Source: Entomortierella parvispora | Taxonomy: Eukaryota > Mortierellomycota > Mortierellomycetes > Mortierellales > Mortierellaceae | DNA length: 64,000 bases | Direction: 5' to 3' | Assembly: GCA_963573315.1 (NCBI GenBank) | Contig: OY752145.1 | Span: forward strand, 2,542,001-2,606,000 | Shown here: positions 12,478 to 23,049 of the stretch, piece after piece | How the letters are laid out: every line of letters begins with the position of its first letter | Position numbering within the stretch: position 1 is the first letter of the stretch | Program-made: the position numbers and the translations under genes | The notes under the pieces: model-generated | Databases searched by the model: none | What the model was told of the DNA's origin: nothing | Seen by the model: the letters and a program-made list of their open reading frames with translations, nothing else

Positions 12478-13402
12478 GGGCAGACAAGGCGACGCAGTAT
12501 GCGAGAAAGAATGGGAAACACAATGCAACAAAGGAAGCGGGTCGTTCAGGAGGGAGGGACGTGGTTTCTGTTTGATGTTTGATGCGAGGGAAGTAAGGAG
12601 AGGGAGAAGAGCAATGAATGAACGTGTTCAAGAAGCAGCGGATGCGCATGAAAGAAGAACAAGAAAAAGAAAAAAGGTGGCAGAAGACAAGAATGAGAGA
12701 AGAGAGAAAGAGCGAAGGAGCGCGCGCGCCACAGCGTGTGCATGGAAGGAGAGCAAGAAGGAAAAGGAAAAGGAAAAGGAGAGGCGCCAAAGGTTAGTCA
12801 GTCGGGCCAATCAGGACAGCAAGGATGCAACCAGAGAAGGGAGAAGGGAGAAGGGAGAAGGGCGGGTTCCATGAAACATGCACGCATTCATGCATGGACT
12901 CGCTGAGGCAAGAAGAGTGGCAGTGGGTGCATCATACATTGGTTTAGTCCTGTGGTGGTGCGCTGTGAGTTGGTTCTTCTGCCGGTTGGTTGGTTGGGTG
13001 GAGGACGAGAAAGAGAAGAGAGAAAGAGGAGCGAGAGTGGGACATTGAACACTACTGGCTGGTTGCAGGGGGAAAGGGAGTCTGCTGGCCCGAACACTGC
13101 AACGGTCGGGTCACCGCAGGAGAGACGCACAAGCAGGGGAGGAAAGAACAAGGAGGGTGGTGGATGGTGTGTGTGTGTAGACGAGGAAGAGAAGGAGCAA
13201 GAGAAGAGCAAGAGCAAGGGAACAAAGAGCCCTGTTCACCAACAACAAGACAAGGGTCCCTTCCTCAACCCGACCGCGTCTTTTTCCTCATTTCCGTCAC
13301 AGTCACGTTTTGTCTGCTCGCATGCATGCATGCACGCATGCAAAAGAGAGCTTCTCTTCCGCTTCTTCATTCCACTCCACCCGACCAACATTAACTGCTG
13401 CC
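12478..13402. promoter_or_regulatory. Shared upstream region between ATG4 and the carrier gene
   Basis: The 925 bp between the two divergent start codons must hold both 5' regions. It is strongly purine-rich on the plus strand (about 12650-12860), with a short tandem gggagaa run near 12838-12860. A tgtgtgt run lies near 13168, and a catgcatgcatgcacgcatgc block (13320-13340) lies just upstream of the carrier start. No clear TATA box was found. Confidence 0.5.
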
Positions 13403-14622
13403 ATGTCCAGTCAAACAAAAGTGCCAACTCCTCTACCATTTGTCTTCCAGTCTTTGGCAGGTGCCATTGCCGGTGCCACCGAGCTTGCATGCCTCTACCC
13501 CCTAGACCTTGTCAAGACTCGATTCCAACTTCAGGTTACTACTCCAAAGTCCTCCGCCGCCGCTGCCCTTCGATCAGCAGCCACCGCTACCACCACCACC
13601 GCTCCTAATCCTCCCGCGTCCTTAGCCAACTACACCTCCATGATCGATTGCCTTCGAAAAGTCGTACAGAATGAAGGTCCCACTAACCTCTACCGAGGAA
13701 TCCTACCCCCAATGATTGTCGAAGCGCCCAAACGTGCCATCAAATTTGGCGCCAACGAACAATGGGGCTTTATTCTCAAAAAGCTCTTTTCACTGGATCG
13801 CTTTACCGCTCTTCAAGCTGGATTTGTCGGGTCCCTTGCTGGTGCCACCGAGGCGTTTTTGGTTACCCCTTTTGATCTCCTCAAAGTTCGCCTTCAGGAC
13901 CGTTCTTCGCCCGTATATTACAGTGGCACATATGACTGTCTTCGCAAGGTCGTCTCACAGGAAGGAATTTGGACACTATTTCATGGATTAGAGGCAACGA
14001 TATGGAGACATGCAACTTGGTCAGGCTGGTATTTCATGACCATCAACTCGTTCAGAACTGCTTTCCCGCAAAGGCACAACACCACCAAGAAGGAGATCAT
14101 GCTACGGACATTTATTGCAGGGACAATAGGAGGCACCTTGGGAACACTAGTTAACAATCCATTTGATGTGGTCAAGAGTCGAATCCAAGTGCAAAGACCA
14201 GGTGTCACGAAATATGGATGGGCGCTGCCAAGTATTGCGACACTTTATCGGGACGAAGGGTAAGAAGTCCAACCACATTAGAGCTTGGACAAACGGTTAT
14301 TTCCTTACTCTTCTAACGCACGCGCGACGCTCTTCTATTTCACAGGTTCCGTGCCTTGTACAAGGGGTAAGAAAGCTTTCTTGCTCGTCTAAATTTCACT
14401 TTCACCTCGAATGATCTTGAAGCCGATTGTTCTTACCTGCTCTCTCGTTGTTTCTTTCTCTCCACACTTTTAAACAATAGATTGGCGCCAAAATTGGCTC
14501 GCCTTGGACCTGGCGGTGGCCTGCTACTTGTAGTATTTGACCAGGTGTCAGAACTGATGCGCAGGAACTTCTTTGACCAAGAACTGTCAACTTCTAGCCT
14601 AAAAAGATCTGGGAGCAAGTAA
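13403..14622 (+). CDS. ODC1: Mitochondrial 2-oxodicarboxylate carrier (SLC25A21/ODC type)
   Basis: Inner-membrane antiporter expected to exchange 2-oxoadipate/2-oxoglutarate between matrix and cytosol, serving lysine metabolism. Exons 13403-14259, 14346-14366 and 14481-14622 join in frame to 339 residues. The second exon is only 21 nt. The three mitochondrial carrier repeats are visible through their signatures PLDLVKTRFQ, PFDLLKVRLQ and PFDVVKSRIQ, each followed by a YRGxxP- or FHGLE-like second-half motif. The segment PPMIVEAPKRAIKF is typical of the ODC subfamily within SLC25. An Ala/Thr/Pro-rich insert after the first signature lengthens the first matrix loop. The start MSSQTKVPTPLPF is preceded by in-frame sequence of non-coding character. 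Substrate specificity is inferred from subfamily motifs only. Confidence 0.9.
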
Positions 14623-15091
14623 AGGAGAACGACGTGTTCTTTTTTAATTTTTTTTTTTGGACGGAAAGAATTGGTGGCGTTAAATCAGGGCATTGCATGA
14701 CCATTCCTCATTGTGGGAATCTGTCAAGTCTCGAGTCCCTTGATTGCTCCTTTAATCATAATCTTGATAAGCCCGACAACGCGCAAGCTTTTCAGCTCCA
14801 GTACCCACTATACCAAGTTGACCTCGAGGATGGCCCAACCCAACAGGGTGACAGCTGTTACTTCTCATGCACAAAGTATGTTTGCATGGAGAGGCGGATT
14901 AACCTTGCTTCTCTCCGATTACAAGGCGCTGCGATCGTCAAAGCACTTTGGTAATCTAACCATCTTTGACTTTTGTGTTATAGGCGGCGGAGGAAACTGC
15001 GTGAAACTTGATGTCCCAGAAACTTGCGCTGGATCAATATCAGCAACCGAACAGCCGTTGCTTGGACAGGACGACAGGACGAGAATCAAAA

Positions 15092-16385
15092 CTAGTACAA
15101 ACAGGCCTGTGCAAAGGCCAGGCCTGTGCAAAGGCCAGGAAGCGACAGAGGCAAGAAGCGTGGTCCAAGAGGTCAAAACACTGAGCGGAGCGGTCATCCA
15201 AACGACAATATCGAAAGGAACAATGCTTCTCCAGAAGGCTCCGGCGGACTGTCCAATAAGGAGGAATATTGGCAGGCACCGAGTAGCGGCGACAGAGGAA
15301 TACTACAGAGCACCCAGAGCCTTCACCAGGGGCAGCAGCATCAAAACCTCTCCGAGGCAATTGATGGCACCGATTTGTTCAGCAAGGATTCTGTTAATTC
15401 AGCAGAAAGTCAGGACCAAGATTCCCTTGGACAAGCGATAGCTGAGCTAGGACAAGTAAGTCTGGACTTCGTGCATGCGGCTTATGAGAGGAACCGTGAT
15501 TCTCCCCAACGGGCGAGATATGAGATACTCTCAATGATTGTCACTGCTCTGCAGGCAGCGGGCGACGCGCTGTGCAGCCCATCCACATCAGACGTAATCG
15601 ACCTAGATATCGCAACGGCCACTTCGGACCTGGATAAGCCACCGCAAACTCAAGTCCTGCTTCCGGCTCATCAGATCCAGGAAATATAGGGGCTGGCTCC
15701 GCCAGTGGACAAGCTGCCACTCTCAACACCCCAGCAGTCCAGGGACCATTCGCTTCAATCTCTACCAACTCGGGATGCGGAAATGGACGCCGCGACGGAT
15801 ATGATGATTGACGCGAAGGATATAAGGAAACGGAGGCGAGAAGAGTATCAACTGGCGCAGTGTGGCTTGTCCACTCTACACAGCAAACGTGCTTTACCAG
15901 GTGCTGGAATGAATGTACGGCCCTCGACATGTTCGGCGCGCTCGGGAAGTCTCTCCTCCTGTACGCCATCGGCTGTGAGTGATCACGAGCAGGAGCAATG
16001 TGAAGAGGACGACGAAGAGCGGTTGATAGATCCACGTACAGAACGATCCAAGCTACGGCGGATTGGACAGGATCATGACGGGATGTTGATCAAACGAGAA
16101 GGGACCCTTGATTTGGATGAATGTGGCGCAGGTGGTTCAAAGGATCTGGTACAACCCATTCTATCTGGCAACTCGACGCCTCTTTGACAACATTGGCGGT
16201 ATGGGCAAGACAAATCTGGAGCATCGAATAGGAAAAACTACCAGTATTTCAAGGAGATAGCGTACCATGTCTTGGGCTTAATTCACGAGATGCCAGGCGT
16301 CCACCACTTGAAAGCACGAAGACGGTTGGTATTTAAAAGTCTTCGTGTGCCTATTAAGCAGGCTGGCCACCATCCCTGTCAATAA
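15092..16385 (+). pseudogene. Frameshifted relic of an unidentified gene
   Basis: Strongly coding-like composition runs through this interval but jumps frame repeatedly. A Ser/Gln/Asn/Glu-rich frame covers 15092-15689 and contains a helical segment (LDFVHAAYERNRD). A second frame takes over near 15650 (NSSPASGSSDPGNIGAG). A third frame covers 15790-16110 (DAKDIRKRRREEYQLAQ, RTERSKLRRIGQDHDGML). A further one reads WYNPFYLATRRLFDNIGG near 16160, and after an AAAAA run another reads YFKEIAYHVLGLIHEM, ending in TAA at 16383-16385. At least four frame changes without splice sites at the joins suggest a pseudogene; uncorrected indels in the assembly would look the same. The family is not recognised. 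It is convergent with, and slightly overlaps, the PB1 gene. Confidence 0.5.
15103..15136. repeat. 17-bp tandem duplication
   Basis: Two perfect adjacent copies of aggcctgtgcaaaggcc lie inside the frameshifted relic. One extra 17-bp unit shifts the reading frame, so it may be one of the inactivating changes. Confidence 0.85.
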
Positions 16386-17016
16386 AGAAACCCTTTTTTC
16401 CGATTGTTATACAGTTCACGCTGAGCGGGTTTGCAGCTTTGCGCCTTACCCTCCTGGTCTGGTCTGTTCCAAAGGAGGAGTGTGGTGAAGGAGGAATGTG
16501 GTCTTGAATTCGCTGGTAGTGTAGGCAGATAATGCTTAAAATTCGTCGAGATCGAAAACACCGACCTTCCATCTGCGCCATAATCATCATTGTTATAACA
16601 GAAGAGCTCGATTTCTCTTTCATTTTCCTTATGAATTTGCTGAGTCAGGAGCCAATCCTCATCGTCGACCATCGACACTACATCCATTCTCTGGTCCACG
16701 AAGTCTCTATACCAGAGGTTGAGATTTTGATTCAAGTGGAACTTTTCTTGAATATGTTGAACCAGTTTCCGAAAAGATATATCCTCAGAGACAAATCGAA
16801 TATCCTTCTTATAATGACATTTCACGCGTAGCTAGTTGACGAAATGAGGAGCAGATTGTCGATCAGCCTTTTGTGTTTTATGTAACTAAGCATATGCTAT
16901 AAGTTGTAATCATTTCACTTGTGGCTGTCTTACCTCGTTACGAACTCTGTCACGAAGCACAGTGAAAGCAGATCCATCCAAATAACCATCACTTTCATCG
17001 GTTCGAGATTTAAATC
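16379..17016 (-). CDS. PB1-domain protein, 5' end not found
   Basis: PB1 domains form head-to-tail heterodimers in signalling complexes. Two exons are clear on the minus strand: one at about 17016-16934 reading FKSRTDESDGYLDG and ending VRNE before gtaag, and one at 16831-16379 after a caactag acceptor. They join in phase as RNELRVKCHYKKDIRFV. The joined protein shows the PB1 core: the basic first strand LRVKCHYKKDIRF, the middle SFRKLVQHIQEKF, and the acidic OPCA-like loop VDDEDWLLTQQIHKE. There is no ATG in frame just upstream, so at least one more 5' exon exists or the gene is truncated. After the PB1 core the C-terminus is unremarkable and ends KKGFLY. The parent protein class (scaffold, kinase or Nox regulator) cannot be told. 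Confidence 0.6.
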
Positions 17017-17189
17017 CTATGTCAAATCCGTAAAACGTTGGCAGGGGTAATTTGTTTTACCAACGAAATTTCAAGTTCCGTTGTTAACCATGGTGAGCAA
17101 GCATGTCGGCCAACGAACCTTTTCCCTGCTGGCTTGTTAAAAGTACCCGGTACAGAGAATTTTCAACTCACGCCATAATACCTCACCGT

Positions 17190-17250
17190 CGCCCTCACCC
17201 TCGCCCGCACCTTCGCCCTCGCCCTCACCCTCGCCCCCACCTTCGCCCTC
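17190..17250. repeat. Pyrimidine-rich 30-bp tandem repeat
   Basis: Two near-identical 30-bp units built on ccctcaccctcgccc plus caccttcgccctcg, differing at one base. They lie about 200 bp upstream of the secreted-protein gene start. Confidence 0.7.
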
Positions 17251-17356
17251 GTTGTGTGAACTCCCTTGGTGTAGAAACGAGAACCTCTAGAGATGAAAAA
17301 GGACGGTGAGTTGGCACGGCAAAGACTCGATCGCTGAAACATGATCATCAATTGCC

Positions 17357-17364
17357 TATAAATA
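17357..17364 (+). promoter_or_regulatory. TATA box of the secreted cysteine-rich protein gene
   Basis: TATAAATA lies 95 bp before the ATG at 17452, with a pyrimidine-rich stretch and a short leader between. It suggests strong, possibly regulated expression. Confidence 0.6.
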
Positions 17365-17451
17365 CCATGCACTTTTTTCTTCTTTTTTGATCCCCATCAA
17401 CCTCCAGCCCCACTATCCCCTAACCAAGCCTCCAAATCCCATCAAACCATT

Positions 17452-17751
17452 ATGCGTTTCTCATTTGTTGTTCTCGCTGCCGCCGCAGTTGCCATGATGG
17501 CTCAGGCTTCGCCTACCTCGGATATCAAGATTGCCAAGCGCGATGCCAACGAGAAGTGCAATACCGGTGACTTGACCCTTCGCCCTAAGGGAAAGTACGA
17601 GTGCGTCGATTGCACAGTCACCAACACGCTCAATGGTGCCGGGACGATGTATGCCGGAGACAACGCTGCCGGCATGTCTGTCTGCGCTCATCTTAATAAG
17701 AAGGCCACCCCTTGCTTCCAGCTTTATAACTTCCGGTACTGCAAGGCTTAA
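17452..17751 (+). CDS. Small secreted six-cysteine protein
   Basis: Ninety-nine residues encoded by one exon. Residues 1-19 form a clear signal peptide (positively charged start, Val/Leu/Ala core, cleavage likely after MAQA). A Lys-Arg at 29-30 is a candidate Kex2 processing site, leaving a mature domain of about 69 residues. Cysteines are at 36, 51, 54, 78, 88 and 97, enough for three disulfides, and the protein ends YCKA. A TATA box sits upstream, and AATAAA at 17790-17795 is a good polyadenylation signal. Small secreted cysteine-rich proteins of fungi include antimicrobial peptides, surface proteins and host-interaction factors; I cannot choose among these and do not recognise the family. 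Confidence 0.8.
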   Translation: MRFSFVVLAAAAVAMMAQASPTSDIKIAKRDANEKCNTGDLTLRPKGKYECVDCTVTNTLNGAGTMYAGDNAAGMSVCAHLNKKATPCFQLYNFRYCKA

Positions 17752-18258
17752 AAAGGTTCGAAACCTCAAGTCTATCAAAATCGAGATTCAATAAACTCAT
17801 TTACGGCACAGCAGCATGCTTCTAAAACGACGGAGAAAGGCAATATCAACGGCGCGTTGTAGTCAGGCCAGGTAGTCTTGCGAGTTTTCCTTGTCCGGCT
17901 CAGGTCACAGTTCATCGTCGTCGTCATGGTCACCTCGTGTTCTCACCTTCTTGCCGATCTCGAGCCCCGTGAGACTAGTCAATCTTCAAAAAACACACTG
18001 ACTTGGTTCTGTCCATACTTGATCCCGGCCGCATAACCAACCTCGATATTTCTACCAAGCATGACCACGATCTGCGCCTGGATATCAAAATACTGTAGAC
18101 CAGCATGCCGGTGAGCTCGCCAAGGTTCTGGGGTAAAAAAAGTCGATACTATAAACGTCCAAACCTAATAGGCACTCGGAATCTGAATAGCCATGTAAGG
18201 CGATGAACTGACGATACTCGGGGCCAGGGAAAATGGCTGGTTATGGTGCTAATTATGG
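17752..18258. other. Intergenic, no gene seen
   Basis: Holds the polyadenylation signal of the preceding gene. Nothing else convincing on either strand. Confidence 0.5.
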
Positions 18259-18345
18259 TTGCGCACCTACTGCTACCATGCATTCACAAAGAAAAGTAAA
18301 TTTCTGACGAAACCAGCCCGTTTTCGTTTTGACACTCATTTCAGA

Positions 18346-19560
18346 TTAGAGAACAAGATTGCCGAACATCCTGAGCATTTCAAGTCACTCCTGGGTTGTT
18401 CTTTTCCGTTACAACTGTTGGATGCAACGGAAATTGTGTTCGAAAACGAAGCGCACCTTATTGAGGCAGCATTCGGTCGTATCAAACTATTTGGACGCAC
18501 GGCAAGAACCGTTCTTGACGAACCTTTCGTCCTCAAAGCGGTCAAGGCCTTCTTCCAGGAAAGAGACCCTCTACTTTTGGCCGCTGCGGAGCGAGCAGTG
18601 TTAAACTCTAAAACTCCCTCGGTCCACGGGAATATGTGGGAGACAATGGTTAGTAATGATATGTTTAGAGTATGATCCTTTACGTGGCAACTCATGCTCC
18701 TATCATATACTTAGATGCCACTTATTTTCATCGGGACGTTCAAGAATCGCCCACTCTCCTCCTGGTCACTCCTCAACAACATTACACTCCCCGACTCGCT
18801 CACAGGCGATGTGACAATTGTTGGATAGAGCGATCAGGAAGCAAAGCTCACTATCTCACACTGCAATATCTCAACCCACGGCTCCAAACGTGGAGACCAT
18901 GATATCCCCCCCCCATTCTACTTCCCGGCACCCCATGTTTTCGGTCCCGACATTGTTTTTTGCGTCAGGGATCAAAGGGAGATCTACCCAGTCTTCGTCC
19001 AGTAAAGTGTTGCTACCTCGCGAATGTGCTTCCTCACTGAATCGCTTGTTCTAATTCTCCCTTTTTGTTTTGCTAGGTTGAAACTACGACAAGTCCTTGA
19101 GGGGAGTGACATTGAGAAGGCGCTCGCAACCGTCAGTAGCCAAGCTGCGCAGGAAAAGATGATCAAGGAACAAGAGAAGATGGAGGAGGAGCAGGAGAAG
19201 ATGCAAAGAGGACAGAAGAAACAACAAAAAAAGCACAAGGACATGACTACAAGCGTCAGGTCCGATCAATCGCAATCGCCCCGCCTGCAGGACTATTGTC
19301 CCCCTGGAGTCTATATCAGCATGGTAATACCTATCTTGCAGAGGTTGTCAAGTTCCAGATTGTCCGCCCTGATCCAGAACCAGAGCTGGAGGGTCTACAG
19401 CGCGTCTCCATCAACACTGACGACAGTAACTTTCCAGACAAAATCCTGTTTTTTTTGTTCTCTCTTTCTTTCCCATCCTCAGATCCTCTTGAAACTTAGG
19501 GGATCTCGATTAAACAACCGCCTTCACCAAGCTCCGTTGAGATGAATGGAATCGGATCAC
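18346..19560 (+). pseudogene. Broken Crinkler-type gene with REase-fold domain
   Basis: The exon pattern of the family is still readable: a segment from 18346 (after a tttcag acceptor) with LIEAAFGRIKLFGRTARTVL, DEPFVLKAVKAFF and SVHGNMWETM; an intron from the gttagt at 18649 to the ttag at 18714; then MPLIFIGTFKNRPLSSW. A motif resembling PD-(D/E)XK nucleases follows, PDIVFCVRDQREIYPVFVQLK, split by an intron from the gtaaag before 19010 to the tgctag before 19078. A Lys/Glu-rich coiled segment (EEEQEKMQRGQKKQQKK) and VKFQIVRPDPEPELEG end it. Breaks: an in-frame TAG at 18826-18828 where Trp is expected, and a one-base loss near 19325. Such proteins are, from general knowledge, abundant in Mortierellomycotina and glomeromycetes. 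The upstream NTPase part is absent. Confidence 0.6.
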
Positions 19561-20955
19561 TAGTAAAGTAGCGTCATCCCCCTTACCTACAATCCATAGT
19601 CGCTCACTGCACTTTCGTACGTACCTGAAAAAGCCAAGCAATCGTCACGTGAGTGATGGTGGCGTCGGTGGCTCGTGTGCACAGCAGAAAAGCGCGTCGC
19701 CGCCCTTTTTTGTCTCTCTTCTCCTTACCACTCCCCCTCTCCAATTTCCTGGCCCCAAAGAACAAAAGGTAATGGTTGGGTTTAGTATGACGTCGTGCAC
19801 GGTTTTCGGGTACAGAAGGTTTGGCTTGCTTGGATGTGAGCTGGGTTCAGCCTTCTTCGGAATGTTTTGAATTTGAACATGAGGTTTGATTGCTCGGTGG
19901 GGTCCATGGGTGGCATAGGCCGAGTCATTGCGCTGGCTGTCCACTTGCGACTTTCTCGGGTTTGGTCAGATTCGCGTGTTCTCCGTCAGACTCGTCAGTC
20001 CATGAGGGATTGAGAAATGAGGAACGAGACATGCATAATCCCTCTATATGACTTGACATCCTATTTTTGTCCTTCTCTGGGGGATCAACTTTCGCCTGGA
20101 CCCTTTGAGGTCCGTGAGCAGGAAATGAGAGCGGGCTTTCGAGATCGCCATACCCTCTGGTCACCACTCATGTAATGTGTCTTGGTCTACTTTTCGTGTG
20201 GGTCCATGGGTGGCTTAGGCAATGCTTCGCGCTGCTGTCCACTCCGACTTTCCGGTCGTAGCCAGAGCCATCTCTGTAGGGGTGGTGTGGTGCTCCATGA
20301 GTCTCATACATGGGCTGCGGCTGTCGGTTTTACTGGGGGCCTATATGTAATAGCAGAATGGAAGTTTGTGTGGTCTACTTCTCTCTAACCATTACGGTTT
20401 TAGATCTCAATAGGGCATGCGTCGTTCAAGATTAAACAAGAAAACTACGAGTGCATTTCCACGTTTACAGGGATGGTAGTATGTAGACTACCAGATGTAA
20501 AGTTCATGCTTAGCCTAGGTGATGAACTATGGGAATAAAGGTACATCACATTGCGTGGCGAACACAGAACACCCCGTGACTTTACCAAGGATGGTAACGA
20601 TATTGATGTGAGCAAGAGTCCGCACAAACAAGTTCAGTGAGGACCAAAGGGTGAATGTTTATTCCATTTGATTGCAGAAAACAACCATGGGGCAAAAAAA
20701 AACAGCCAAAGAAGGCATGGCGAAGTGCTCACACGGTCTTTGCTTCAAAACAAAAAAAAAAAAAAAAAAAAAAAGGCTGCCTGGACAAAAAAAACTTTCT
20801 CGTCTCTTTCTTTTCATCTTTCACTTCTCCGCTGCTCACGGTCGGTGTTCACTGTCTGGGTATGTGCATCAAGATTGGATCTTTTTCTTCCACTTCTCAG
20901 CTACGATACTCAATAAACCTCAGGCACTCATTTTCACAGATGCAGTTCAGACATC
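19561..20955. other. Gene-poor stretch with a diverged direct repeat
   Basis: No gene found in about 1.4 kb. Two related segments of about 60-70 bp, at 19899-19965 and 20200-20265, share ggtccatgggtggc and gctgtccact with small indels between. An A-run lies at 20751-20774. Confidence 0.5.
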
Positions 20956-22770
20956 ATGTTTTACAACATCACTTTCCAAGTGTTGACAATAGGTCTCACA
21001 GTCATCCACTTCCTGCTATTGTTCATTTTCGGTCGAATGCTGGCCATCTACTCCAAGTTTGGCAACAAGTACGCGAATAGCATCCGCTGGCTCTATCAAA
21101 GTGGCTATCTTAACATGCTCCTGGCCAGCTGCTGGAGCGAGACCGTCCCCTGGTTCGATAGACTCGTCTTGCTCCTGGTGTTTGCCCTCTCTGTCCTGAT
21201 TTCGCTCTCGGGCGTAATCTTGGCCCATTTCACCGTAGCCGCGCAGCAACTAGGCCCCCCGGTTACTTTGGAAGTCCTTTCCAACCAAACTGCATTGCTG
21301 ACCTCTGTGTTCTATCTGCCAACTTGGACTCGGGTCATTCCCTACGGCGCAGATATTGGAGCCACTCTTGATTCGATGATCAACTCTCCTGACAACATAC
21401 CCAATATAAGCAGTGGGAATGTTTACGAGGCTTACACATCGGACTTTGTCAACATTTGCACTGTCCCGACCGTTGTGGTGGCCCCTTATCCGACTGCGAT
21501 TTTTGAGCCCGCAGGAAATTGCATGCAGGTGACCGCAACTTTGTTGTCGGCTTCTATTACCGAAAGCTGGACAGAAGGCGGGGCCGAGGTTAGACCCGAT
21601 GGCAGCGTGAATCTCACATTTCATGGCCCTACCCTCGACTCCCCGACAGAACTTTCACATGAGGTCACGCTGAGCTATAACGGAACGACCAGCATGACCA
21701 TTGATCAGAGTAGTCTCGTACTTACCATCCCGGCCAACGGGACCTCTTCACCTCCTTCGACCGTGGCCACCAAAAGTTGGACCCGTGATGGGGCCATGAT
21801 GGTCCTCTCCATGACCACCACTCGAATCTATGCAGGGATCGACAATCTCCACGAAAGTCTGACCTCTCAATTCGGCAACAACTCTCTGTTCAACAACGTC
21901 GAGCTCTCGTTCCAACAATCGACCTTTGTCACCAACGATACTTATAATATTGTGTTTGCAGAGGCACGGATGAACGGGTCCCTGTTTGAAACGGCAGGAT
22001 GCATGTCTGCTCACAGCGTCTATTATGCAAAACAGACCATGAATTGCTACCATGTCCACTTGAAGGTCATTGTCGCCACCGTCCCCGAATATGGCACGAC
22101 CCAGCGGACGTGGATTAGTGGGGACATATTCAGTACCTTGCTTTCGATCAAACACGTCCCTCAGCCTGGGAACTCGACTTTTTTGGATACTGCAGGCATC
22201 ACAGAAAAAGTCGCCGATGTGTTGGCCAGACTTGGCTGCAGTGCTGTCATGGAATGGTCATTGGGCTCTTTGATGATGCACTTTAACCGACGAAAAATTT
22301 TGGATGGGTACGAGGTGCCGAATTGGTTGGTCTGGTCCTTTGGATCCTTCCTAGTCATCTTTTTGATCGTAGCGCTTTGGACAATGACATTCGAAGGCAA
22401 GTACTCGAGCTCGTTCTTTGATCTTGTCCAGAGCTCCCTGGTCTTCAAGCTCGAAAAGAAAACAATGTCAAGAATCGGCGCTTCTGATTTCAAAAAAGGG
22501 ATTCGATTAGGGAATGGACGTCTTGCGTTTGAACAAGATGAGGAGGAACCGTTGGTCAAGACCCCAGAGGATGATCGGTTTAATTCGTCAACCAATCTTG
22601 TCAGTTATCAGATGGTGCCATCTCAGTTGCACGATTCAGAGCCTTTAAAGGAAAGATACCTTTACTCGACTACTCCGGTGGGGCAGGTTCAACTGCACGA
22701 TGCGGAACCTTTGAATGGAAGATATCCATACTCGACTACCTCGTCCGCAGAGAACATCTATCAGTTTTGA
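20956..22770 (+). CDS. Large membrane protein with N-glycosylated ectodomain, unknown function
   Basis: A single exon encodes 604 residues. A first membrane segment covers about 8-30 (VLTIGLTVIHFLLLFIFG), a second about 70-95 (LVLLLVFALSVLISLSG). Then comes an extracytoplasmic region of roughly 350 residues with many N-x-S/T sites (for example NISSG, NLTF, NGTTS, NDTY, NGSL) and scattered cysteines. A third membrane segment follows (WSFGSFLVIFLIVALWTM, about 467-485), then a cytoplasmic tail of about 115 residues. The tail ends in two copies of a 25-30-residue unit (LHDSEPLKERYLYSTT and LHDAEPLNGRYPYSTT), whose Tyr/Ser/Thr content suggests phosphorylation or sorting signals (inference). I do not recognise the family. 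An earlier ATG is not supported, as the upstream sequence is A- and T-rich. Confidence 0.8.
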   Translation: MFYNITFQVLTIGLTVIHFLLLFIFGRMLAIYSKFGNKYANSIRWLYQSGYLNMLLASCWSETVPWFDRLVLLLVFALSVLISLSGVILAHFTVAAQQLGPPVTLEVLSNQTALLTSVFYLPTWTRVIPYGADIGATLDSMINSPDNIPNISSGNVYEAYTSDFVNICTVPTVVVAPYPTAIFEPAGNCMQVTATLLSASITESWTEGGAEVRPDGSVNLTFHGPTLDSPTELSHEVTLSYNGTTSMTIDQSSLVLTIPANGTSSPPSTVATKSWTRDGAMMVLSMTTTRIYAGIDNLHESLTSQFGNNSLFNNVELSFQQSTFVTNDTYNIVFAEARMNGSLFETAGCMSAHSVYYAKQTMNCYHVHLKVIVATVPEYGTTQRTWISGDIFSTLLSIKHVPQPGNSTFLDTAGITEKVADVLARLGCSAVMEWSLGSLMMHFNRRKILDGYEVPNWLVWSFGSFLVIFLIVALWTMTFEGKYSSSFFDLVQSSLVFKLEKKTMSRIGASDFKKGIRLGNGRLAFEQDEEEPLVKTPEDDRFNSSTNLVSYQMVPSQLHDSEPLKERYLYSTTPVGQVQLHDAEPLNGRYPYSTTSSAENIYQF

Positions 22771-23049
22771 AAGCTGTAGACCACAGTGAAATAAAGCAGA
22801 GAAGCCAGCCTCAGAGAGACCCCCCGGCCCCTTTGTCTTTGTGTCCAACTGATCGACGATCGACGATCGACTATCAACGATCAAGTCAGTTCGTTCAAGT
22901 AGATCTATCAGCCTGATTTACAAAGAATCAGCATTCTCCCCTCCACATGCTGATGCTGGAGCGAAGCGACAGACACGCGACACGTCCCCCTTGAGAATCG
23001 TTTTCTCCTTTAAAACAAGGCCCCCTCAAAACCTCTCGCTTGTTTCTCC

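Noticed and set aside
14950-14983. A 33-nt intron (gtaatc...ttatag) upstream of the relic
   Set aside because: Too short for the introns seen elsewhere in the window, and its removal does not improve the frame.
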